Shown: positions 49,446 through 63,935, counted from the first letter of the stretch. The stretch: 64,000 bases of DNA from Seriola aureovittata (GCF_021018895.1 NC_079373.1:21584501-21648500), one strand, 5' to 3'. Notes: generated from the sequence alone by a model not told the origin. Made by a program: numbers and translations.

Positions 49446-52400
49446 GAAACAGCAAAAATCCAAATTGACACCTCATCTGGATCGGGCAGGTTGCAGTTCA
49501 CTTTATACTTAAGTTGAAAAAAAAAAAAACCTGAATACAAATTTAGCAACTTCACTAAATTCTGTCAGTTAAAGTAAAGTGTCTGAATTCTCAGGTCTTG
49601 CTACAGGCTACAGGCTACAAGGTGCTCAATAAACATCTAAAACATACCTAATCAATTCCCCATTTGTTCCAAATTTACTGAAAGATTACTTTTCTTCTGC
49701 CCCCTTTATAGCTGCAGCTTGCAGGGTGGTAGACTTGGCTGTGATAGTTCAGCTACAGATGCTGTGCACATACTCTAAACAAACCATGTCAACACACAAA
49801 AACATATTCATCATACAAAGAGGGAGTGACAGCTGTCTATCAAACCATCAGGCTTTGTCATCACCTGTGATTGGCCTGCCACAGGATTTAATAAAATTCC
49901 TAGTTTTCTTGACATTAGGAGAATTGCAATTTGAAAGATCCATGAGCAGCTGATGGCTTGTCATTAGAAAAGCGAACAGGTGCCAGAGAAGACTGACACT
50001 ATTAAAATAAAAATAAAAAATAAAACATGAAATCCTAAACTTTCCTTAAGCAATGACTCTTCAGCAGCTTAACCCCTACCCCCAGCTGAGGGAACATAAT
50101 TAAGAACTAATTATCTGCCACAATACAGCAAATGCAGTAATTTGGGGAATCTGACGTTAGTTTACATTATTGTCCAATGGCAAAGAAATAGAAAAGCATT
50201 TCTAGAACATTTTACACTGTAAAATATAGCATAGTCTACATTTTCCTCACCTGACCTGTTACTTTCATGTGTGTTTTAGTGTGTATTTTGCAATGTATCC
50301 TAAAGATGGCTCTGCTGCAAAAGGCTCACTAAAGATAATTCATTCATTCTTTCCATCATTAAGCCCATAAATGTCTGTGTGGCGTTTATGGAAAATGCAG
50401 TGCTTTTTAATGCTTTCTGTGCAATCATCAAGTTTGTGCCACCAGTGTTTCCGGAAGTAGCCCCTCTAATGAGGATGTCCCCTGCCTGTGCAATCAATGC
50501 ACATACACACACATTCATATCGAGCATGTGGGGATGAGACTGATACAGACAGGCACTTTTCTCTAACATCATGCTCACACTGTTTTGAAGATGAGGCTGG
50601 TGGTCGTAAAACATGCCCACACTGTGAATCAAAAATGAATATATCAAAGTAGCGGGCTGGACTCAAATGAGTAGTTGGGTGTTTTTTTCGGCAGCTGGTG
50701 CTTATGGAAAGCTCTGACACAGGTCCAAGCCTCTGGGAACAGCTCTGGGCTGTGAGGTGATTTTTTGCGTAGTCACCATAGTCAATGGGACACATGATGC
50801 ACACTGTCCCAAAAAGACCATAAACTGTATAATCATTACAAAAGGACCGACTATAAAATGACAAATTCATGTTTTGAGCAACAAAACAAGACTTTAATGG
50901 CCCCTTGTGATATGAGAATTTTATTCAGTAAAATTTGAAAGGTCTCTATAAACTGTGTCAGTCAATTATCTTTATGCCATACAGCCAGCACAACCCGCAT
51001 GCTCTCATCTGGCTTGCGAAGGAAGGGCGCACTTGCTCTACTGACCTAAAAACTTTTTCGGCAAAGGCAACCTTCACTGGAATGAATTTGGGGACATCTT
51101 GTAACACAGCATCCAATTTCCCTAATACATCCATGGCACAGACAGGCTGGCTGGGAAAAAGCCATATGTGGTCAGATTATATGATTATATAGAAACACTG
51201 AATGGTAAAATACTGAAGAGGACAAATAATTTTTCCTTGAACATCCCTAGAACACACTGTAATGCCAAACTTAAAAATCACACTTACTACAATCCTAGAC
51301 GTGAGCGAAAAATCTTCAGGAATACATATTTAAACTACTTGAGCTGATTGATTTATCTTCCTGAAAACTTGAGGAGTCTAAAATGGTCGTATCAGCAGCG
51401 ACTGGAGTGGCACATACTAAGAGAAACATTTAAGCATATCCATTTCATTGCATGCTTCAGCTGCTGTATGAGTTGTTGTGAGCTGTTTATGGGCCCCCAA
51501 GGGAGGGCAGGGGAGAGACCTCTGTATCAAAACAATTCCACAGCTAGCAGGAGGTGTGACATAAAAAACAAGGTTCTTACCCTTCCCCTGTGAGTCCTGC
51601 TGACAGCCAAACCACCCTCACACCTCCAGCACACACGCGCACACGCTTACACATTCTGCAAATGTGTATGCACACACACAGTCATACATGTCAAAGCGTA
51701 GCCCATGCAATCTCACCTCTCCTCTTCTTCCTACTGCTTATCTCCCAGAGAGAAGGAGGGAGCATAAAAAATGAATGGCTGCCATATGGAAGAGGTAGGT
51801 TGCGTAAGAAGAGGAAAGCTATTGGGGTGGAAAATCAATTTCGCAAAGTTGCCGACATATACCTTCTATTGGGTAAAATAGCCCACATTAGCCTGTCTTC
51901 TCATGCAAAGCTGAGTGTGGAGGTAGGGGGAGATGGATGGAGGGATACAGGGATAGGAGAAGGATGGATAGACTTTGCCAATGAAAAGAGGAAAGAAGTA
52001 GAAATGGGGTAAAGAGAGGGAAGTAGAGACCACAACGGAGGAAGAGAGAGAAAAATAGTTCACGTCGCATATGGACTATGCTTCCGATTTGTCACATGAA
52101 TGTGTTAAAAGTACTGCAATGGCTGTACTCATTAGCTGACACTTTGGCTCAATCCAGAACAGATCCACAGCATACAATAGAGCTCATTTATGTCCCCTAT
52201 GGACCAAACTTATCTGCTGACTCTCTGCTCTCCCCCTGCAGGTCACAGAGGCAGAAATTTGCTCAACCCCCTCTGGATTACAGTTGTCCCACCAAAAATG
52301 TCACCTTGTGGTTCAACGCATTCACATAAGTCCTCCAACACCATTAATACCAACCTGGTACCAAACCCGGCCCTCGTGTTGCTTCACAGGGACCACACTG

Positions 52401-53559
52401 AGTACAGCGCAGGTATGACCTGTGGTTGTGCTCTCCAAGGTACAATTATCTATTATGCGCAGGGCTCAGTAAGGGATATCTTTTATGTTAGTCTCTGCGG
52501 GAATGAGATATGTGGTTGATCTCTTAGTGCCCAGTCTTATCTAGAACAAAGCTGCTAGACACGTAGAGATACATCAAAGCTTTGTAACGCGGGGAGAGAA
52601 ATGTAGAGCCTTACACTGGGTTAAAGAATGCATGGCTTATATGGTTTGGTTTGTATGACCATTTGTCACAAGATAACTCAGTTGATATGATTTCTTGTCG
52701 AGAGGTCGAGCAAGACAAATAAATCCTTCATCAGTGATAAAACAATGAATAAATCCTTGAGGAAACGTGCTTTGGAGAATATTATGTCACGCAAATACCC
52801 CTTGTTGAAAATGGAACTGATAATGTGGCAAAACTGTATTTTGAAAACAGGCTACAGAACTGAGATTCACACTTTTGCAGTAATGGGAGCAGTAATGTCA
52901 CACACAGGTCCACTAGGAGTCCTACTGACAGCAGCTCTGATAAAAATTCACTATAGCAAAGGATTAAATTGGATGTCAAATAGAGATGGTATAGACAAGC
53001 ACTTATCCCCCCCGTCAGACTTTAATAAGGTAAACTGAGAAAAAGATGTGTGTCTCCACTGGGAACATTTGTTTTTATCCACCATTACACAGTTTTCTTG
53101 ACCTGTCTCAAATATTTGATCTCTAACAAACTGAGAGACTGAAAATGAAAGTTTTTATACACGTAGTATAAGTATCACATGAGAGATGACAAGTAGATTG
53201 AGAAAAAGAGAGTAGAACACAAATAACTGTGAAACATGGTAACCTACCATGTACAAAAATGTGAAAAAGCTCTTTCCTTGTGAGCAAGTGAACACCCAGA
53301 CTTCATAAGATCCAAGCAGCTGATGCCTCAGCCTCAGGTGCTTTTAGTCATTTCCAATCTTCTCCCTTAAGTTGAATTTAGAGGTTCAAACTGAGAATAA
53401 AATATGAAAATCTATGCCTGTGTTCATCACGATATCCAGCATACAGGTGTCAGGTGCCTCTCATTCATTCAGTGCAGTTGTTTGTGCATACATGTTTCTA
53501 ATTCAGCTGTGATTTCAGACGCTGCCACTGCCACCTACGTGCCTTTAATGCCCGTAGAT

Positions 53560-53870
53560 TCCCCTGACCTGCTCCTCTTCTCTGCTCACCTGTTCCTCAT
53601 TCCCTCATTAGTTCCATGGTATATTTTTCACTTGTGCTCTGCCAGATTATCTTTGCGCCGTAGCTTTCCAGCGCTCTGTTCTTCGCCTGCTGTTTTGATC
53701 CTGAGCGTGTTTTGAACCCTGCCTGAGTTCTTTTGGATTTTGCCTGAACCCGACCCTTTGTAGTTTGTTTGCCTGCTTGGATTTATCTATCCTTGTTTTT
53801 GTTTTGTTTTTCTAAGATTCCTCCTCGTCCTGAGTCGTGCTCTTGGGTCCCTTTTCTGAGAACCATGACT
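53560..53870 (+). mobile_element. Possible LTR-type repeat fragment
   Basis: ACCTGTTCCTCATTCCCTCA and TTAGTTCC followed by T-rich, CCTG-rich text with TTTTGGATTTTGCCTG and GAGTCGTGCTCTTGGGTCCC is the typical texture of LTRs I recall from fish Gypsy-like elements. No terminal TG/CA or target duplication was established. Confidence 0.4.
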
Positions 53871-54569
53871 ACAGGGTATGACTTAAAAGTTTCTGACCAG
53901 GGCCTCATTTCTCACTAACTGCTCTTAGATGTAAAGAACGTTCCTATAAAAGATAACCGTCATCCTAACAGATTTCATTTAGTAACCATTGCATTTTTGG
54001 AAGCAGCACATTGAGATTTATGGTGTAGCTGCCTGTCCTTCAACATGGCTGCCTATAACCATGCTCATTAAAATGCTCATTGTCTGTAGTAATAAAGCAG
54101 ATAAAATTAATGGAAAAGGATTATATCAGTGGTCCAAATTGCAATTTGTTTACAATACTGATACTAATTACAAATAACAGTCATGTTATGTTATGAACAA
54201 TTGCTAATAATTTGCATAGTGTAACTGTTGTCCTATTAGTAGGGAAAACTGGCAGAGTAAATACTCTTGATTTATACATGTAAATTATATATATACATAC
54301 TGAAACATTAGTTAAAGCCTGTCTATGATTTTACTGTTTCATGAGTTACTTGCCCTCAAGCAAAAAATAACTACCTCAGATTTACAAATGACAATTCTTA
54401 TGATATACTCTCTGCACATGAGAAGTTAACCCCAACATTATTCACCACTTGACTCTTTGTCAAGTGATCTTGCCAAGCCAAAATATCAGAGAATCTGAAT
54501 AAGTGCCCAACTGAAAACATATTCATCAGGAAATTAAATTGAAACAGATTTTAGTGTGGTTGTAGCACT

Positions 54570-54650
54570 GTGCTAACTGCCACTGTAGTGTTAAAAGCTC
54601 TTTTTGTAGATTTAAGCAAAGCATATGATAGTAGATCATACTCTCAACAT
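54570..54650 (+). pseudogene. Non-LTR retrotransposon reverse-transcriptase scrap
   Basis: Bases 54603-54632 translate FVDLSKAYDS; after a 2-base deletion the frame continues DHTLN (54634-54648). This is the catalytic motif A region of LINE reverse transcriptases (F.DLSKAFD.VDH..L). Only a few tens of codons are recognisable and the frame is broken, so it is a dead fragment. Confidence 0.65.
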
Positions 54651-56594
54651 ATGACTTCCTTTACATATTACATGGACAAGTGGTCCTAATGTCATGAACG
54701 ATTGTATTAGAAACTAACTTAAAAGTTTGTGACTTTTTGTAATATTTTCTGATCCACAAAGTTTTTTATTGATTTTTTGGCTGGAAAAATGTTGATTGTA
54801 GTAGCCTGTTCTCAATCACTGATAGTATCCAAAAGCTCCACTCACACGAAGAAAAAACTCACTCACGAAAAAAAAAAACAGCAGCAAGTTCTGAAATTGG
54901 ATCACTTAATTTCATAGGCTGATTGTGATGAAATCCTCCATCCATTATATGTACCTGCAATTCTGTCTGCTTTCTTCTAGCTAGCTTTCAGACAATTAAT
55001 ATCTTGGAAGAAACTACATTACATGATATTGAATAATATTTTGAAAATATATGTTAAAACAGTGAGGTATATGTTTCTGTTGTTTCTACTCAGAAACAAC
55101 ATGCATTAAAGAAATGAAAAAAAAATCAAGGCAGGCAGTCTATTTGTGACCAATACAATATCCACCACTTGTCCTTGTATGTGGCCAGCAATGGAAGCTT
55201 TCACTATGTTTTTGCTCATCCCAGTTAAACAATGCTCAAATGTCCAGGGGGCAAACAAAACTCTTCAATATCTGGTGTGATTTTTTGAGAAACAAATTGA
55301 GTGCTGTTCTTTTTTTAACTTAACAGATCAATAAACCAAGTGCTTGCCAGACTGAGATAAAGAATAAACTATCATCTGCACTGATTAGTACTTGGCCATT
55401 GTGTATTAATAAAGCCAAGATGATCTGTCTGTCATGTTCGGGCTTTTCTTTGCACTTCGTTTTAGTCAGATAATATTACACAGCAATTCTTAAGTTGAAA
55501 GCTCATCAGAAGTCTGAAGAAACAGGATGGTAAACAACTTCAGGCAGTGCCCTTTTTGTAGTTGTGTTTTCATTCCAACAGGAGCAAAGCAGGAGGATTC
55601 TGCTGGAGACCTTCTGACTGAGTGACATAAGTAATAAATGGGTACATTTGAATGGAGTCTGACAGAAACTCAGCCTGTACTGCTGGTGAGCAAACTTTCT
55701 CTTTTTGCACAAGTGAAAGGAGCCCAAACGACTCTAATGGCAATTTTCTCAGTTTTCTGCATTGGTCTGACATTATGTAAACTCATTCCATACATTCAAA
55801 GCTAAATTTGAATTTAATCTAGCATGCTGATCATTGTTCGTCACTGAGTATTTTATTACAGCATTTTAACTGCATGGTGTGAAAGAGATACTGTCATAAG
55901 ATCAACTTCCTCCCATCCAAAGTTCATTTCAGTAAAATGATCATGAGTCCCCTAGAACGCATAAGATGTGATGGAGGAACATGAGTAAGAAAGAGAAAAT
56001 TTCTTCCTATATCTGTAATATATGCTGTATATATAAAACAGTCAATACAAGACTAGATCAATAAAATAAAAATAAATCAGTACAGACCAAGAACTTCCTT
56101 AAGCAAATGGCTCCATCACAGGGGTTGACACTCACTGTAGGGACCCATTGAATTTGCCTGTGATTTGATGAGCATTCATAATCACAGAACAAATTCTCTT
56201 CAAGGAAAATTTCCATATTTTTATAAGCCTATATACACACCATATTGCCACCCAGAATTATCTTTCTGAACAAACAGTCTGTGGAGCTGTGTAACAGATT
56301 AGAGAGCGCACCAGACTCTTCTGTTTTTGGGCTAAGTAAGACCGCAGTGACAATACACAAAAAAGACTACAAAAATAAAAATAGACAATAAAAATAACAT
56401 TTCCAAAGCTTTAAATAGTGCACACATTTAATATTTGGTTCTATACCTTAGGCAATTTTCTCTCCTGGGTGAGCATTTCAAACATAAAACCCAACTCCAT
56501 TTTTTCCTTTTTTGTTATGAATACAGCCTAGTTCCGCTCTCAGGTTGAGAAATCAAGCCCACCTGAGTGTATGATGAGACAGTGGGTTTCTTAC

Positions 56595-56708
56595 CTTGCC
56601 AATGGGCCTGGGGAAGGGGGCTCTCTGGTTCTCAGTTACAATCATAGGAGGGACCAGCAGGGATCTCTTAGATCTGTATGTCAGCGTCTGGCCAAGCCCC
56701 AGGATATT
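56595..56708 (-). CDS. cdh13: T-cadherin (cdh13-like) exon: prodomain end, cleavage site, EC1 N-terminus (probable exon 3)
   Basis: An internal coding exon of 114 bp (38 codons, phase 0 at both ends). On the minus strand it is preceded by a pyrimidine-rich tract ending in TTTTAG and followed by AAG|GTAAG, so both splice sites are strong. The translation runs NILGLGQTLTYRSKR then SLLVPPMIVTENQRAPFP and ends in RPIGK. RSKR fits a furin-type site that would release the mature N-terminus at Ser1. The VPPM..TENQR..PFP block is the A-strand of cadherin EC1. Glu11 (calcium ligand) and Arg14 are present, but position 2 is Leu instead of the Trp that classical cadherins use for strand exchange. That, with the ENQR.PFPR..GK pattern, fits T-cadherin best (known family: GPI-anchored, calcium-dependent, X-dimer adhesion). 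It joins in frame to the exon at 44208-44360. CDH15 or a classical cadherin is less likely because Trp2 is absent. Confidence 0.9.
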
Positions 56709-57593
56709 CTAAAACAGAGAAGAGAAACCATATTGTTAAATTTTGAAATAACAATGCTTTATATTTTAATGTTTTGCCCAGTTACATTGTCAAGCATGTG
56801 GTGATGTCTCTTATAATTCTTACAGCAACCCCACCTTGTCCACAATGACTTGTCAGCATCTTGTTAGCAATTACCCTAAACCCCACAAATGGCACATAAA
56901 CACACAGCAAGCAGTCAAGTATGCATTTGAAATATTAGAAAAAACGTTTAAACAAGCTACTCTTGGACTGATTCCCAATCACGATGGCACAGTGGTACAT
57001 ACTATATAATAAGGAATGCAAAAAGGCTGAGCACCTGCATCTGGCAGACAGCCCCATATGCTTACCCGTTTGTCGTGAGGAGGGGAAGATGGGGAAAGGG
57101 AGGGTATAGGAGGGGAAGATATTCTCTGGGCAAACATGAAATAACTGTATCCATTGCTTTCACTGAAATTTAATTTACATTCTTTAATTCTTTATTTAGC
57201 CAATATGTTCAATATGTACACAAGAGAGCAGTAGATAAAACTAAGCATTAAAGCAAGTGCAACAAAGATGAAGAGAAATGATGAAAAATCAAGAAATGAG
57301 AGATGACAAGGTTTTGGTGAAGCAATTGCATTGTTCACGCAGAATGATCTGAAATGTTTTTTTCGCTCTTGAGAACACAACAACATAATCAAATTTCATC
57401 ATCCACCCTGTTGCTGTTGTAAACAAACACATGATTATTACTGTACAATACAGACTTTCCCCTCTCTTCTACACTTTGAGAACACTGATACAGTTAAGGC
57501 CTTTCTGCTTAGATGTTGACAAAAATAATGTCTGTCACTGACACAATGAACAGGAAGCTGGAATCCTGGCTGCTAACATGGAGGTGATGGTGT

Positions 57594-57594
<1 letters not shown>

Positions 57595-57634
<40 letters not shown>

Positions 57635-57638
57635 CCAT

Positions 57639-57720
<82 letters not shown>
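57595..57720. repeat. Long (AC)n microsatellite, about 126 bp
   Basis: AC units with one ATCCATCC interruption near 57632; (UG)n in the transcript. Confidence 0.97.
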
Positions 57721-57722
<2 letters not shown>

Positions 57723-59982
57723 CCTACTTAAAGCCCAACCTAAATTAATTTGTTTCTTTCAGCTACAGTATATATATTAAATTTACATCATGTGCTCTCC
57801 ATGGAAAAAACTGTGATACCCAAAGGAGAAATGTATATCGTATACTTTTTTGATTCACGATTGCGTCACATGTCTATTCATCAACATGTCACAGTCATTA
57901 GTTTTCCATCTATGAAGATGAGTTAGAGCAAACAGAGCAAATTAAATTATTTAATTTTAAAATCCATATATGTATGAGGCAATTATATGTCACACAACAA
58001 CCCGCATTAGCTTTCCTGCTAATGTCTTCTTCTCATCGAATTTATAACCATGGTCACTGGTCTTGTGTCATGCCTCAACTTGCTGAACTAGTGACCAAAC
58101 CAACAACTACCAAACGCATTGCTAACTTAAGAACCTACCTGCAAATATCATTTCAGTCTATTCACATGCTAATGTGGTCCTTACCCTTTATTCCCACTGC
58201 TAACTACACAGTTTCCCCATGTTCCCACAGTTTCCAGTGCCAGTTTGTTTACTTTGACTCTCGTGCCAAGGCTCAGCCTACCAGCTGCTGTCAATCTAAG
58301 ACATTGACCATATTGTTGGCTGCAAAAATGAACAATTGAATTCAAAATTCAAATGTGATTTAAGTTTTATTAAGCTTGGTAACACTAATCTCTGATCTGA
58401 TCTGACCGATGCTTCCACAGCTCATTGTCCACATAAAGGCAGTCACTGCTAAAAATGTTGAGCAAAATGACAGAACAATGACAGTGAAGGAAACAACACA
58501 GCAACAAGCCCAGCCATTGAGCCCTGGGTAAAGTGACAACACAGTCTCAATATGAAAGGGAAATGCCAACCTGAGGTTTTTGTGGCTTCATTTGCAATGC
58601 AAATAGTCCCTTTTGTCCTTCATCTTTTACAGCCTACCGTGCAACTCTTTATTGACAATGTGCAGTGCACAGTGTGTATGCAGGGGGCTGTTTGCGTGTT
58701 TACTGTTCACACTGCTGTTCTTGGCTGACAGGGACTCTGGCACCACTCTCACCCCTGTCAGAATGACGGAAAGAGAACAGGTAAGAGGGAAAAACTGAGC
58801 CATTTGTTTACAGCACAGTGCCGACACTCAGACAGAGAGGGCAATGCTGCCGCCGATATCCAGCAAACACTCCACTAACCGCCTCACCTCTCCACTCTCC
58901 CCAGTTACAATGGTCAGAGAGAACATAATTAAACAATAATCATAAAAAACAACCCGACCAGAACAACCCAAAGACACACTGAGTGGTCTCTGAAATGGCC
59001 ACTCTTATCAAACCCACTGGGGGTTGACCTTCCAAATGTCAAAGACAGAAATCTAAAACTGGACGTGAAGTAGTTAAACAGAACACTGCACAAAACTGTT
59101 TGCGATTATATGACCTATTTTGTGTCTAAAGAGCAAAGTCAGTGGTGTGTGTATATATATATGTGACCAGTTCACAAGCAAGTTGATGGACTTTTAAACA
59201 CGGTGTGTTAAAATCCAGCCTGAGTCTGAAGCCCAGGGATGAGCACATCAATCCCATCATGCACAGGTCTCAGCTGTGTGTGATATTTGTAAAGGAGGGG
59301 AAGAAAAGCTGGGAGGCAAACAGGCACCATGAGGTATTTTTAGTGGCTGGATCTGGGGACAAATGGCAGGGGTTTTGGCTAGGATAAATCATGCTGTCAA
59401 ATCAAAGTCTTCTCTGAGCTGACATACAGTGGATATGGAGAGGGAGTGATGGCACTTTCAACCCCATTAATGTTCTGCAGGTGGAAAGGGAGACGCACTG
59501 ATGTTTAGTTGTACATAGACATTTGCCCTGCCAATGCCGGGTAAAATAACATAGTCCTACTTTCTTCCCTCTCGCCTACCTCTCTACATACCATTTTGCA
59601 GCTCTCCCTTGTTCTTTCCTCTCACTTAGCAATAACTTCTCTTCTCACTTTCTGCTTTTGCAGTGTGCAAGTGTGATGAATAGTGTTCTTACAGCTTGGT
59701 GACACCGTAAGAGAAGGAAGCCATGAATCTTTAATGTGTCCTGTTCATAAATTACTGCCGCACCATCAACCCTGATCCAGCCTTAATACATTTGCTTCTC
59801 TTTCTGTCTCTGTCCCTCAAATGATCATTAGTGCATTTCAGTGTACTGAGTTGAAAGTATCATCACAAAAGAAAAGATGTTCTCTCCTCTAAGATTTTAA
59901 TACACTTGACCAGTGAGTGGTAACAAAGAGCAGGGATGCCCAGGTGCATATGTGTTTACATGAATACATTGTATACTGTACT

Positions 59983-60084
<102 letters not shown>

Positions 60085-60361
60085 AGGGAGGGAAAAATGG
60101 AGCCTTTATCATTGTCATCTGAGTGCAGAGTTACTGTGGCAGCAAAGTCACGTCCTTGTCCATTCTGCCATTTTCACTCTCAATGCTATATTGAGAAGTG
60201 CCATTACTCATTTCTGACAATGTGTTGAAGAACAGGAGAGAAATGGATAATATCAAGGCCAGCTATTCAATGTGGAATAAATTCTTGGATATGCAGCCAG
60301 GCCAGACAATCAGTCAGCTCTCCTAACACACAGTTAACTTCACTTATGTTAGTGTCAGCAT

Positions 60362-60797
60362 TATGTACACTTACTTGGCAGTTTGTTAGCTACACTTATT
60401 TAAAACTAATGCAGTCTAATACAAGAGTCCTAAAATAAACAGTTCCTTTGTGTCAGCTATAATGTTCAGTTTGTGCTGAAACTGTTTTGATTCAACTTTA
60501 TGGTCACTTGCAGTTTGTGGTGTTTTGAACGGATTGCATTACAAGGAAAAGTGTGTCTATTATTTTGTCATCCCTATTTTAGGCTAAATAACAGAAACAC
60601 CTCTGCAATTCAGTTCAACATCACCACGAACTACAAAATGATCATACATTTGAATCAGCAAATTATAGGTGAATCAAACAATTTTATTAAAAACTCGACA
60701 TTACAACCGTCATGAAGGTGGGATTTATTGCAGGACTGTTGTATTAGACGTAATCTGTTTTAGCTAGGTGTGCCTAATAAACTGACAACTGAGTATA
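60362..60797 (+). mobile_element. Short non-autonomous element with long inverted ends (Tc1/mariner-like MITE)
   Basis: The left end (60362-60506: CAGTTTGTTAG, AAAACTAATGCAGTCTAATAC, TATAATGTTCAGTTTGTGCTG, TTGATTCAACTTTATGGTCA) is largely the reverse complement of the right end (about 60655-60797: GATTTATTGCAGGACTGTTG, TATTAGACGTAATCTGTTTT, GTGCCTAATAAACTGACAAC, TGAGTATA). The inverted ends of about 140 bp leave a unique centre of about 150 bp. The GTGCCTAATAAA..GAC and terminal TA resemble Tc1-type ends. No transposase. The half copy at 23806-23947 is the same family. Confidence 0.7.
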
Positions 60798-63700
60798 TTA
60801 TATATGTACAAAACAATAAATTTACACTCGCTTGATAACATGTCCCTGAATGCGAGTGTTGACAGCACAATGTTTCACACTTTGTTAAAGTGTAATCAAC
60901 AAATCATAAACACTTTTCATCTTAGTCAAGCGGAATACAGCGAGACACTCATGACTGATGCTTATTTCAAATGTTTAATTAGCCAAATTAATTAATATTG
61001 TGCCAAAGCTATTATGTGTGTACAATCTTATATGCAGATAGTGGTGTGGAGTGTGCACTGACAATAGTCCAACTGTTTCAAAACAAAGTCATTATTAAAT
61101 GAAGTCATTCAAAACTCTCCCTATTAGAGCTAAATACAACCTACTTGCACAAATAATGTACAAATTAAAAGCTTAGTCCTTTCATTTGCTTTCATTTATA
61201 TGGTTCATGTGTGAAAAATGAATATATGTAATGACATTGCTGAAAGAATATCTCATGGTCAAATACACTACAGCAATGATTAAACCCATTACCAAGAAAA
61301 GAAAACATGACAAATGTGTGTTTAAGCTGCTAGTTTGTGTGAATTGGGGAAGACACAGTTTATCGAACCTCACCGCTGTACAGAAGCTTTTAATCTGTAT
61401 TTATAAACATTAATTTTTCAACCAACAGAATTTGATTATCAGGAAACTTTCTCAGTTTATTCTCCATGAAACCCATTTCTAAAATAATGTCTTTGTTATC
61501 CTCTGCTGACCTGAAAAAGTCATCCAGGTGTTGATCCATGTTTCCGTTGATTTCCATCACAGTCAAAATTCTCTCTCATCTGCAGCTGCTTCAGCATCCA
61601 GGAGGTAAGGTAACTAAATCTGAGAGACCTGAGCATCATTTTCCTAATTTAATTTTAGCTTCTCTATTTCACTTGTCACCTTATTTTAGGATTCATTCCA
61701 AAATTTTCACAGTACTGTATCTTCGACCTTTCAGACTCTTTTTTACGTAAATTGGATCCTGGTGACCCAAAGCAAGGCTTTAAGGCTGAAAATCAACACT
61801 ATGTTCATATTGTAATATTGCAGTGTTGTGAGTCTTCTTTCTTCAGGAACTGCTTTTAAATCGTTCCTGAAAACATTAGTTTAGAAATTTGTTTATACTT
61901 AATTTGTCTTACTCCTGTGAGGGACATGAAGTAAAATTAAATCAAATAAAATATAATCAGCTTCCTGTTGTGTACTCAATCCCTTAAATGAAGACAAAAA
62001 AAAATACAAAAGCAATTTGGCTGTTTGCATTCATACATATGAACAGTGAATTACTGATATCCTGGTGGAAGAGGGACTGGATTAAATCCCAACATGAAAT
62101 GTAACTGATGGGATTTGATATGATAGTTTGTTTCTCCAGTTGATAAAGTAGGGGCTACATTTTTGGCCTTTCTAATAATGATAATCAAAACACCATTAGG
62201 CAGAAGGTCTCATCAAAATGCAGTTAAGGTGTTTGTCTTTGCCAATACATCTTTACACCTTTCATGTTATATTCCCTCTTTATAGTATTTCACCTTATGT
62301 GAGACAAAGCCTATGTACAATCAGCACAGCTTTTTTTAAAATTAGAGGCATCAATAATTTGAAGGTGAAGGTTTGTTTTGCTGCTCTTGTAAGAAACATG
62401 ACGTTAAACCTTTGGTTTCCTCTCCAGTGCTAGCTCCCACACATAAAGCCAAAGAAAAAATGTTTAAGTTAGCAGAACCATTTCAGCAAAAGATGGAGGG
62501 TGAGGAGGAACTAATGTAAAAGGAGACAGACAACAGACAAAGGCAGTAAACAGAATTAATAAATGACAGCTACAGAACAAGCTAAGGAGAGATAGTGTGA
62601 GTGGGAAGCAGACAGAGAGAGGAAGATTATTTGTGTTGGGTTGTATAATGTGAGCTGTTGTGCTGTGGTTGCAAGATGTCACATCTTAGTCATCCCCAGA
62701 AAGCCTTACTGAACATTGGAAGCTTGGTTAGAAAAATCTATTTGTCATTGCAGGATGAGGATTTTGCTCAGGATGCAATATTACATTTCATTCAGTGCGC
62801 GGAAATGGATGAAACATAACAAAAGCAAAATAAATAGGCTTTTGGACTCAGATTATTTTGCCTCTTATCAGTTGTTACATTTGAATGGTGCCTGTTTATG
62901 CCCCCTGAAGGAAAGAAAATGTTCTGCATAACTGCTGTTCTGCATAACACAACCAAAACAACACAGAATAACACACACAGAAAAGTCCATATCTTGGAGC
63001 ATGCATTTGTTAAATTGAAATGCATTCTTCCATTAATTCACATATTGATCGGTTGCAAAAAAAGGGGGAATAAATTACTCTTTGAATTCAGAGTTTTGCT
63101 CATAATAGGAAATCATTCATCAGCTGCCTCTCTCCCTCTGGGCCTGTGTTACAGCAAACTAACAGCTCTCACCAAGGAATTAAAAACTGATTCTCTCCAC
63201 CTTCGTTCACAGCACTTATCAATTATCACCAGCCAATATTTTCTGCCACAATACCATTTGTTATACCAATAAATTCACCATGGAATGTTTCCGCTCTGAG
63301 TTAGAGAGGAAACAAAGGGAGGGTTGGGCAAATACAAAATCTCACTTACAGGAGCATAACAAAGAGATTTCATTACAAAAATACAATTTCGATAAGAAAA
63401 CTTCTCTATGGTACAATAATTGAAAGACTGGGAAAAAGCATCAAGGCATCTTGACTACCATGAGCACTATCTCAGATTGGAGATTTAAAGCTCAGCATCC
63501 CAGTGCAGTCAGTGTTGTCATTCCACAAGTCAAACCCCTGGCTTATTGAAACAAGCTTTTAATTATGCCACGAGTTAGTTACAGATTCTTTAGAAGCTGC
63601 TGCTGCTCTGAACACGTGTTTGATGGGTCACTTGAGAGGCGCAGGGTGGGGGAGTGTGGGGCTAGTACAGGATATGGACAGAGAAAGGAACAATAGATTT

Positions 63701-63935
63701 TGTGATGATATGAGTCCCAGAGCTTGAGAAGCTTCTGCAGATTAATTGATAGTGAAATAATGAGAGCTTTTAAACACCCTGAGGACTCTCCCTCTCTCAT
63801 ATGCTTTTATTAGCTTCAGGATGTCTTTCTCTCTGCCCCGATCTTCCAACAATCTTTATTCAGCTCTGTTTGTCTCTACCTTTTGACTGTGACTGGGTGT
63901 GCTCTGCAATTACCAGTTACTCTACTTTAGGACAG

